A DNA stretch of 64,000 nucleotides, taken from assembly GCA_035578175.1 (NCBI GenBank), contig JAQMRL010000008.1, forward strand, positions 90,376,541 through 90,440,540. The letters run 5' to 3'. Each line of letters starts with the position of its first letter. Position 1 is the stretch's first letter. The stretch comes from Catonia carolina (lineage: Eukaryota; Arthropoda; Insecta; Hemiptera; Achilidae). The translations under genes were made by a program, and so were the position numbers. A model generated the notes under the pieces. That model was given only the letters and a program-made list of their open reading frames with translations, ran no database searches and was not told the DNA's origin. This document shows positions 61,701 through 64,000 of this stretch, piece after piece.

Positions 61701-62270
61701 CCATTAAATTAGTAATTATAATTAATTCATGAATACGTCATGCAAAATAAGGCAACCATGTTGGGCCAGGGGTGAAGAGAGAACGAAACGGTTTTGACCT
61801 TGAAGTCCACATTTATATGTCAACTAAAATAAACTTTTCAGACCTACACTGGGAAATAAACTGAGCCTTCCACTTTGCCACCTAACACATTCACCAATAC
61901 ACCTTGAAAGTAGTAATTCATTCATTTAATTGAATCATTTAATTGAATTTAGTTAAAAACCTACCATTTTGTACAAAATAATTAACATAAAAATATTTCT
62001 TAGGACTTATTTATCATAATAATTTCAGAATGACAAAGAATTATAAATTCAAAACATAGACAAACAGCCATGCGAGTAAAAATGTTATAGTATCAACAGA
62101 AACAAAAAAAAAATACATAATAAAATATAAAATTACCTGAACTCCTTTACTAAAACAATTATTTGTAAATATGTTGACTGCACTAAAATTTCTGATGACA
62201 TCAAATTCAAATATTAATTCAATGAATCCACTTGGAAATGAATCGTTTCGCCATCCGACCCACCCATTTC
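31735..62270 (-). CDS. Discoidin domain receptor-like gene, 3' part (12 exons), predicted pseudokinase
   Basis: DDR-family receptors bind collagen outside the cell through a discoidin domain and signal through a cytoplasmic tyrosine kinase. Twelve exons with GT..AG introns join without a frame break into 740 codons plus stop (62137-62270, 56550-56757, 56266-56364, 50359-50537, 44590-44743, 42382-42908, 40721-40858, 39343-39578, 37884-37976, 36665-36806, 33613-33762, 31735-31899). Visible residues 1-146 are discoidin-like and stalk, 159-181 the transmembrane helix, 182-433 juxtamembrane, and about 440-735 kinase-like. The family match rests on GWVGWRNDS, the IRWLPWESILL segment and the CWRRDxxxRPTFxEI end. 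Catalytic motifs are altered: VCAR for VAVK, HKD, DIA for DFG, SSVW for SDVW. Phase agreement at all 11 junctions argues for a functional gene. The 5' exons and promoter lie beyond base 64000. It could be a second, DDR-derived paralogue rather than the canonical Ddr. The family call is strong; loss of kinase activity is inference. Confidence 0.93.
32690..32725. repeat. (TAA)n microsatellite
   Basis: About ten AAT/TAA units in a receptor intron. Confidence 0.9.
33075..33153. mobile_element. Single Tigger-type end fragment
   Basis: Contains GGTTTGGCTTATCCAAC and ends TTGGATAATTAAGGGCTTTACTGTA-like, the inner and outer parts of a pogo/Tigger terminal repeat. No opposite end was identified. Confidence 0.5.
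33285..33558 (-). repeat. SINE-A, 55 bp from a receptor exon
   Basis: Runs from CAATCTGTTCAATTCAG to CTAGACCAATCCGGTGG in the intron between the last two receptor exons, in the same orientation as the gene. Confidence 0.83.
33613..33762 (-). CDS. DDR-like exon: kinase C-lobe, helices F and G
   Basis: A 150-nt phase-0 exon encoding ERYTCSSSVWSYGVTVWEIL and then SLARQKPFLHMTNDQVIQNAENMYYGGELQ, matching the SDVWAFGVTLWE......DEQVIEN region of DDRs. The near-invariant helix-F Asp is replaced by Ser (SSVW). A SINE lies 55 bp downstream, at 33285-33558. Acceptor TATTCAG and donor GTAATT. Confidence 0.92.
34272..34348 (-). mobile_element. 77-bp LINE 3' end with 15-bp target duplication
   Basis: TCTTACAACCTATAT occurs on both sides (34257-34271 and 34349-34363). 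The insert is the 3' terminus of the LINE at 3940-5443 (CCTCCTCACCGCGACCTAAA, AAGATCTTTTGTGATT) plus a (TGTAA)n tail on the minus strand. It is a dead-on-arrival, extremely 5'-truncated copy. Confidence 0.88.
34465..34680 (-). repeat. SINE-A, tail half
   Basis: Matches from GTTGCAATCTGTTCAATTT through GGTAACCACTGTCTA. The head is absent. Confidence 0.75.
35304..35888 (+). mobile_element. Non-autonomous Helitron
   Basis: Starts TCTATAAATATAAAATTTGA after a host A and ends GGGTACTGCTAG before a host T, the TC...CTAG between A and T expected of Helitrons. A short CAACG..CGTTG inverted repeat lies about 12 bp before the end. A (GTAT)n-rich tract lies near the 5' end. The body contains two near-identical copies of AAATCTACC.AATATTTTGTG (35559 and 35609). 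No Rep/helicase coding. Confidence 0.8.
36095..36395 (-). repeat. SINE-A, near full length
   Basis: From GTTGCAATTTGTTCAATTTA to GCTAGACCAACCCGGTGGGT in a receptor intron, with a short local duplication of GAACCAGT. Confidence 0.86.
36665..36806 (-). CDS. DDR-like exon: DIA in place of DFG, activation loop, WES segment
   Basis: A 142-nt exon (phase 2 to 0) encoding NCLVGRMFVVKIADIAIC, then NSKYKEDYSEIGGRPPAP and IRWLPWESILL. The metal-binding DFG is DIA (codons 36758-36766): Asp kept, Phe to Ile, Gly to Ala. The DDR activation-loop YxxxYY is YKEDYS, with the third Tyr replaced by Ser. The IRWxxWESILL segment is strongly DDR-like. Donor GTAAAA is weaker than consensus. Confidence 0.92.
36840..37460 (+). 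repeat. Repeat R copy
   Basis: Carries two diverged units of about 165 bp (TTGAAATAAAATTTGTAG and TTGAAATAAAAGTTGTCG blocks), then the GAATTTCAGCAAACATGGTG block, as at 9380-10300. It lies 34 bp upstream of a receptor exon, inside the intron. Confidence 0.75.
37884..37976 (-). CDS. DDR-like exon: helix E and catalytic loop (HKD)
   Basis: A 93-nt exon (phase 2 in and out) encoding ASLMNFATQIASGMKYLES and then KNLVHKDLAAR. The catalytic-loop motif is HKD (codons 37895-37903): the Asp is kept and the Arg becomes Lys, a mild change. AAR in place of ATR resembles other receptor tyrosine kinases. Donor GTAAGC. Confidence 0.9.
38362..38700. repeat. Minisatellite, ~43-bp unit, about eight copies
   Basis: Units begin AAATCCGGTAGATAGCATTG and continue CGTATACTGAGATAGTTT. 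Two subtypes alternate at first (GATAGAAAGC..GCGGTTCCTA and GGTAGATAGC..GCGTATACTG), then the second predominates. One unit is deleted. Confidence 0.88.
38807..38971 (+). repeat. SINE-C with 11-bp target duplication
   Basis: TTGTCAAAAGC flanks it (38796-38806 and 38972-38982). A-box GGCATAGTTGGTAACGTG, box B GGGTTCGAATCCC, then the shared tail and poly(A). It lies in a receptor intron and is the best copy for defining the family ends. Confidence 0.9.
39343..39578 (-). CDS. DDR-like exon: kinase beta-3, helix C and hinge
   Basis: A 236-nt exon (phase 0 to 2). AQVCDVEGD continues the beta-2/3 region; GRVCARTMRGNCVRELRLL aligns with the VAVKML....FLKEIKIM region. The ATP-anchoring Lys is replaced by Arg (codon 39516-39518), while the helix-C Glu is kept (RELRLL). 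Next come LSDTNIVRTLGVCTAEQPPW, a hinge (AIFEFPADLGDLVQLL) and the alpha-D region. The insert between beta-2 and beta-3 is shorter than in canonical DDRs. Confidence 0.9.
39700..40375. other. Possible piggyBac-like MITE (weak)
   Basis: TTAAAAGGAGACTG at about 39713 and CAATTTCCCCTTAA at about 40381 could be a TTAA-flanked inverted pair, but the end similarity is poor. The interior is AT-rich with no ORF. Confidence 0.25.
40721..40858 (-). CDS. DDR-like exon: kinase N-lobe start with degenerate glycine loop
   Basis: A 138-nt, 46-codon phase-0 exon ending FPIPRYCLHIIHKIGSCHLGE. This aligns with the FPR..L....KLGEGQFGEV start of DDR kinases. The GxGxxG loop reads GSCHLG, so the middle glycine is Cys. 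Acceptor TTACAG and donor GTAAGT are consensus. Confidence 0.9.
40935..41480 (+). pseudogene. LINE reverse-transcriptase C-terminal fragment
   Basis: Plus-strand fragments EEIIEPEASKKKANN, LYKKKALPRQAEIRHYNTAI, KPVCLYASECLRMTGKAGLK and RRLKFY match the region around Y...IKP..LYASEC..... of LINE ORF2 proteins. Stops and frameshifts are present. It lies in a receptor intron, antisense to the gene. Confidence 0.75.
41515..41660 (+). mobile_element. hAT transposon 5' end fragment
   Basis: CAGCGGTTCTCAAACTTTTT followed by GGTGGCGTACCAC is the classic hAT terminal motif. I find no matching inverted end in the next kilobase, so only the left end is called. Confidence 0.65.
42382..42908 (-). CDS. 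DDR-like exon: juxtamembrane with three tandem repeats
   Basis: This 527-nt exon is the longest of the gene (phase 1 to 0) and encodes about 175 hydrophilic residues. Three diverged units of roughly 50 residues can be aligned on SGSDISSYSSIHFRNLQ, SGSDRGSHTSLQFRSLQ and SDSDVRSYSSLHLRTLQ, each followed about 10 residues later by R(V/I)H. Units 1 and 3 have a Tyr in the SYSS motif; unit 2 has His. The linkers are rich in Asp, Ser and basic residues (CKRKR, TRKRC). The region sits where DDRs carry their tyrosine-bearing docking segment. I do not recognise the repeat from other proteins. Acceptor TTTCAG and donor GTAATT are intact. Confidence 0.88.
43027..43443 (+). repeat. SINE-B copy in a receptor intron
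   Basis: Starts GTTGTTTAGGTCATTAGCCG, box B-like GGTTTGAATCTCC, and ends CCTGTCTGTTGTGGGCA. TTCTATTT occurs on both sides (43019-43026 and 43444-43451). Confidence 0.82.
44060..44230. repeat. CA-rich low-complexity tract
   Basis: Runs of CACACACACTCACACTCACT and GCGCGCACGCACAC in a receptor intron. Confidence 0.8.
44590..44743 (-). CDS. DDR-like exon: cytoplasmic juxtamembrane, with an internal donor-like site
   Basis: A 154-nt exon (phase 0 to 1) encoding DLLMNLTPMNMGLMQVSG and then a Pro/Ser/Gln-rich stretch ending NSGEKQ. The exon-end donor is G/GTATCA, a weak site. A consensus donor CAG/GTGAGT lies inside the exon at 44693-44701; if used, the exon would shrink to 45 nt and end in phase 0. 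Confidence 0.88.
45040..45400 (+). pseudogene. LINE reverse-transcriptase C-terminal fragment
   Basis: Plus-strand fragments LMRLNKKMEVINTEKH and KLWYFSHVMRGEK match the E.L.RLN......I..RKL.YLGHIMR pattern of LINE ORF2 ends. Frameshifted. Confidence 0.6.
46797..47204. repeat. Long imperfect inverted repeat next to a fold-back mariner
   Basis: Left arm 46797-46955 (TTCTAACCACCAGAATAC; CCTACTCCTACCATGGCAGA) is inverted in 47045-47204 (TCTGCCATGGTAGGAGTAGG; GTATTCTAGTGGTTAGAA). A 13-bp perfect hairpin (CATATTCAACCTG) sits at the centre (47011-47037). The mariner at 47205 is inserted at its right end; traces of the right arm may continue after 48153. Confidence 0.75.
47205..48151. mobile_element. 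Fold-back mariner with ~415-bp inverted arms
   Basis: TA-flanked (47203-47204 and 48152-48153), with ends CGAGGGTTATCCAGAAAATA and TATTTTTTGGATAACCCTCG. Arms 47205-47622 and about 47740-48151 are inverted copies differing at only a few percent of sites. Each arm encodes the mariner C-terminal half (FDHPPYSPDLAPSDFHLF and FVHDNARPHTA on the minus strand; the same motifs in the opposite sense on the right). The loop of about 117 bp adds RRAIQNKRCGLLTRDVV. The 5' half of the transposon is missing. It lies in the 5.6-kb receptor intron. Confidence 0.9.
48730..49302 (-). CDS. Nested single-exon ORF, 190 aa, membrane-anchored acidic protein (unknown)
   Basis: An intact ATG-to-TAA frame lies inside the receptor intron 44744-50358, on the same strand. 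Residues 9-22 (KIMIISTLGIGYIAL) are hydrophobic and followed by the basic patch RKIRNKR, as in an N-terminal signal anchor. Residues 30-110 are mixed charge and helical-looking. The tail is very acidic, with ENDDENENENDEFEAA, DNNDNEDDEDSLE and a SSSSSS run. I recognise no family. It has start, stop and no intron, so it may be a young gene, a retrocopy or a chance ORF. The ATG directly follows a CAG/GTGAG donor-like sequence, so it could instead form part of an alternative transcript. Downstream of the stop the strand is AT-rich. The length of an open frame in such AT-rich sequence is the main support for coding. Confidence 0.5.
   Translation of the reverse strand: MLLFDNRYKIMIISTLGIGYIALRKIRNKRIEDEANKAKVYMLLKIANNETSDNDLSSEIEAISKTDIGKRLLKQALIEENLKNNSEPENIAQRNASKNEQELVASSDQNNNVRTCGIVIDKTTEDEVKIIDPENDDENENENDEFEAAIDNNDNEDDEDSLEYHVAFTEVLSADSSSSSSTVYDSCEDS
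49740..50310 (+). pseudogene. LINE reverse-transcriptase C-terminal fragment
   Basis: Plus-strand fragments STSDIKRIVQARKAFEMK, RKMLNIRWVDKKNNLEVLR, then from 50036 an 87-codon open frame (LTRRSDRLVGHILRHPDIGL; GRQRLEYIKQITKYVGCYRY; QDRKAWGTASNQYRD) ending at a stop. It is the typical end of LINE ORF2 proteins. It lies 50 bp from the transmembrane exon, antisense to the receptor. Confidence 0.82.
50359..50537 (-). CDS. DDR-like exon: transmembrane helix and inner juxtamembrane
   Basis: The exon encodes IAAPRASQGYAE, then a hydrophobic helix of about 23 residues (IVIGILTAVMLLLLSVF onward) followed by the stop-transfer sequence SRRQK, giving type I topology with the kinase-like region inside the cell. 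After the helix comes GSPTTILRNPFSVTINMK. Acceptor TTTCAG and donor GTATTC are present; phase 1 to phase 0. Confidence 0.93.
50690..51380 (-). pseudogene. Jockey-type LINE reverse-transcriptase fragment
   Basis: Minus-strand frames 51124-51366 (LNTAKSLHVTFTLRHADCPP, KYLTLTFDKRLTWSTHIKRK) and 50866-51120 (IYGSTKPSNLQRIQAFQSKT, HTDLKTLLL) match the Jockey RT thumb and C-terminus, including the W..HI and (I)WG......N...IQ..Q...LR motifs. One stop separates the two frames. Confidence 0.82.
51590..51910 (-). repeat. Repeat R copy, rearranged
   Basis: 51590-51730 matches the 10290-10500 segment inverted (AAGTTGAAACTTGGAACTAA). 51730-51910 matches the segment at about 9690-9850 in direct orientation (TCTGGTGTGAAACACTCACA). 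Confidence 0.65.
52742..52999 (-). pseudogene. Possible transposon helix-turn-helix fragment
   Basis: An 85-codon ORF includes KSRERAANYCDASLSTIRKI, a helix-turn-helix-like stretch similar to N-termini of insect DDE transposases. No catalytic domain follows. Family not identified. Confidence 0.3.
53268..53659 (-). repeat. SINE-B with 11-bp target duplication
   Basis: AATGATAAAAT flanks it (53257-53267 and 53660-53670). On the minus strand it runs GCTGTTTAGGTCATCAGCCG to TCTGTTATGGGCAG. No poly(A) at either end. This defines the family ends. Confidence 0.88.
54650..55590 (-). pseudogene. LINE reverse-transcriptase fragment including the catalytic FADD
   Basis: Minus-strand frame 55307-55522 contains GFADDLVFLVNTVEEARHQI (a YADD variant) and YKKTKFKIM. 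Frame 54682-55026 contains VMRKKRLSYFGCILRTPKTR and DLQELGLTHEG. The linking region is broken by stops. It lies in a receptor intron in the same orientation as the gene. Confidence 0.85.
55737..55776. repeat. (AAAT)n microsatellite
   Basis: About ten TAAA units in a receptor intron. Confidence 0.95.
55790..55995 (-). repeat. Repeat R fragment
   Basis: The inverse of 10370-10600: TTTCAGGCCCCCTGAACCCA and AGCAATTGGTCTGTGTGCG are shared. Confidence 0.7.
56266..56364 (-). CDS. DDR-like exon: extracellular stalk
   Basis: A 99-nt exon (phase 1 in, phase 1 out) encoding DPVSSNYTVEFEEAEQEE and then IVMHSVDPTWDTFET. It is acidic, has an NYT sequon, and joins the discoidin-like domain to the membrane. 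Acceptor TTACAG and donor GTATGT are intact. Confidence 0.87.
56550..56757 (-). CDS. DDR-like exon: end of the discoidin-like domain
   Basis: The exon is bounded by TTGCAG and GTAAGT, 208 nt, phase 0 to phase 1. It encodes 69 residues beginning VFSKARIQFSTKTDAFNG, including an NVT sequon and FVRIRLYFANRWLLLSEVTF. The RWLLLSEVTF pattern is typical of the last strands of the discoidin-like fold in DDR proteins. The intron that follows is only 185 bp. Confidence 0.9.
57000..58555. other. Receptor intron, AT-rich, nothing recognised
   Basis: No ORF, repeat match or TE end that I can support. Confidence 0.4.
58559..59165 (+). mobile_element. GC-rich insert with core promoter, candidate solo LTR
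   Basis: An island of high GC and CpG in AT-rich intron. It begins TGTTGCCGGCC and ends CCGGTGACACA, roughly inverted TGT..ACA ends as in LTRs. It contains TATATAAA and a 105-codon Pro/Arg-rich ORF (58827-59144). GCCTA occurs just outside both ends (about 58553 and 59170), but not exactly at TG..CA borders, so the LTR reading is tentative. Alternatives: a promoter and first exon of an antisense transcript. Confidence 0.45.
58713..58720 (+). promoter_or_regulatory. TATA box of the GC-rich insert
   Basis: TATATAAA in a GC-rich context, with a TTCAATTC initiator-like site at about 58745-58752, a normal TATA-to-start spacing. It points opposite to the receptor gene. Confidence 0.5.
59166..62136. 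other. AT-rich receptor intron
   Basis: About 3 kb with only chance ORFs (60879-61202, 61418-61648) of AT-rich composition. A perfect 16-bp inverted repeat lies at 59255-59270 and 59282-59297 (TTAATGTTCAGTTTAT). Confidence 0.45.
62137..62270 (-). CDS. DDR-like exon 1 of those visible: discoidin-like domain segment
   Basis: The exon starts in phase 2 after a TTTCAG acceptor and ends in phase 0 before GTAATT. It encodes NGWVGWRNDSFPSGFIEL and continues with a FEFD..RNFSAVNIFTNNCFSKGVQ-like stretch, the strand pattern of the second, discoidin-like domain of DDRs. Two N-glycosylation sequons are visible (NDS, NFS). The preceding exon is outside the window. Confidence 0.9.
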
Positions 62271-63109
62271 CTGAAATGATTGAAATTATTTAGATTATTA
62301 TGAAAATATCACAATTTACAAGAAAAATGATAGTATTAAAGCTCATATGGTGTGTAAACCTATACTTTCGTTCGTCGACAGCTGCATGGCTGAAAACCAC
62401 TTTTCTGATGACTTCAAAGCTCTGCAGTCTAAATTAGACTTAATCTAAAAACTTTGATGTGAATTAATTTTGATTAAAAAATAAATTACGGCAAATATTC
62501 AAAATGAAATATTTTATAAATGCTACTCTAATTCTTCATATTGCATCTTAGATATAGCACATAGGATCTGATTGGAGATCGCAAAGCGGTCAAGGATGAG
62601 TGTTGGTCACCCCTTTCTCGCTTTATAATTGATATATAGTAACAACTAAGGTTAGGTTTGTTTGGGATGTGGAGTAGATGAAAATGCTATGATATTTTTT
62701 TAAAACGTAGTTTTCATGACTGATGAATATTACATGCATATTTAGTCACTTAAGTGGCATAGAATGGTCTATTTCAACAGTTTAAGGAAATAATAGAGGA
62801 TCAAGGGGCATGTACCATATAATTTTGTGCTTTTTATTGACTAAAGGGGTAAAGATCACCTTGATCCTGTTGAATAGAAGACATTATCATTTTAGAATAA
62901 CAGTTAACTCTAATAATAAACATTAAACATTATCATCAATGAAAGCTGTTTTTTTAAGATTTTCTTTATAAGATTCTCTAATGAAAAACTTTGTCTTGTA
63001 TTACTAAAATATACATCCATTCTCAAAGGAAACAGAATTTTGTGTATAAAGGAGTTATATGCAGAGAAAAGTCATAAGAAAACTGATATAAAAGAATAAT
63101 GTTGAAAAG

Positions 63110-63935
63110 TAAAATTTTAAGAATTTTTAAATTCATATATAATTTACTTCTACACTTAAAAGTCATCCTCTATATTTCACTAGTATGACCAATTTGGCTA
63201 TATGGTGGACAAATTTTTGGAGCCTGTCACAATACAACACTATATTTCTTCAAAGACACCAGTCAAAAGCACTTAGAGCAATAACAAACGCACCTTTTTA
63301 CGTAACTAATCATACCCTTCAAAAAGACCTGAAAATACGAGTACGTATTATTTCCTTATTATTAATCGTACCAACGGTTTGAGACATTGTCAACGCAACA
63401 TACAACTCCATTACACACAAAGACAATTGGCCACATAAATCCAAATGTCCAATCTCTTTCAACTAACGATCTCCCTGTTAACAGACTGAAACGAAGGTGG
63501 AATAGGGATCTTCTTCGACCATCGTGTTGTTGTTTAGGTCAACAGCCGAAAGGCTGTTTTGAACCTGTAGAGGTTTTACTAAGTAAAACGAGGAGTGAGG
63601 TGGTTTACCATTGCCTTCCTCACTGAGTGGAAAAGTACGCTTAACAGCATGCCGGGCCCTCTGAAAAGCACATATTTTCCACTCTGCAAATGACACCTTC
63701 ACTTCATTCACCACAGGGTCTGGCTGTATAGTGAAATTCATTACTTTCAGAGAAGATAACTCTGACTAGTGTCTTTTACACCTCTACCTCTTCTGTTCTT
63801 AAATGATTCAGTCATTTGATTGGCTGACCATGTGATAAGAAACAGAACTATTTATTTTAGCACTGCAACAAACAGATTGAGTGTAAATAATTTGACACTC
63901 CACCTGTCTGTTATGGGCAGCTTCGACCATAAAAA
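63110..63935 (+). pseudogene. Jockey-type LINE 3' end, interrupted by SINE-B
   Basis: Plus-strand frame with AIWWTNFWSLSQYNTIFLQR, HQSKALRAITNAPFYVTNHT and LQKDLK, then RLKRRWNRDLL: the end of a Jockey RT. The LINE poly(A) tail starts at 63931, after the inserted SINE-B. It lies just 5' of the first visible receptor exon. Confidence 0.82.
63523..63920 (+). repeat. SINE-B inserted in the Jockey LINE, 10-bp target duplication
   Basis: CTTCGACCAT flanks it exactly (63513-63522 and 63921-63930). It is 398 bp, starts CGTGTTGTTGTTTAGGTCAA, has a box-B-like TTTTGAACCTGTAGAGG, and ends CTGTCTGTTATGGGCAG with no poly(A). The poly(A) after the duplication belongs to the host LINE. Confidence 0.9.
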
Positions 63936-64000
63936 AAAAAAAAAAAAAAAAAAAAAATCAATTTAACTTGTCATGCCTGTGTCATTTCATAAAAACAAAA

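Overview
The window is animal nuclear DNA, almost certainly from an arthropod and probably an insect with a large, transposon-rich genome. It is AT-rich and its coding information is split into short exons with GT..AG introns. It carries mariner, pogo/Tigger, piggyBac-type, hAT and Helitron elements, several non-LTR retrotransposon lineages, and at least four tRNA-headed SINE families. The TE mix would fit a hemipteran, but that is only a guess. There are no bacterial operons, CRISPR arrays or rRNA genes.

One real multi-exon gene dominates the right half. On the minus strand, 12 exons between 62270 and 31735 join into one open frame of 740 codons plus stop. They encode the C-terminal part of a discoidin domain receptor (DDR): the end of the extracellular discoidin-like region, a single transmembrane helix, a long juxtamembrane region and a complete kinase-like domain. 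The 5' exons (signal peptide and collagen-binding discoidin domain) lie beyond the right edge. The kinase-like domain looks catalytically impaired: the glycine loop is degenerate, the beta-3 lysine is Arg, HRD is HKD, DFG is DIA, and the F-helix Asp is Ser. The frame and splice sites are intact, so the best reading is a maintained pseudokinase receptor rather than a dead gene. Its juxtamembrane exon holds three diverged tandem copies of a roughly 50-residue unit.

A second possible gene is an intact single-exon ORF of 190 codons (49302-48730, minus) nested in the 5.6-kb intron just after the transmembrane exon. It has an N-terminal hydrophobic anchor, a basic patch and a very acidic tail, and I do not recognise it.

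The rest is mobile DNA and unassigned AT-rich sequence. The left half (1-31700) lies downstream of the receptor gene. It holds a deleted mariner (2454-3361), a three-level nest of elements (3520-5799), a fold-back mariner (7860-8814), a composite tandem repeat (9380-10880), a piggyBac-type MITE (13236-13935), a pogo MITE (16077-16662), a nearly full-length DD41D mariner (18394-19748), a Tigger element (20725-21853) and many SINEs. The receptor introns hold more SINEs, a Helitron (35304-35888), a minisatellite (38362-38700), a hAT end (41515), two adjacent long inverted repeats (46797-48151), LINE reverse-transcriptase fragments and a GC-rich promoter-bearing insert (58559-59165). The nested insertions and their target-site duplications give relative ages for several families.
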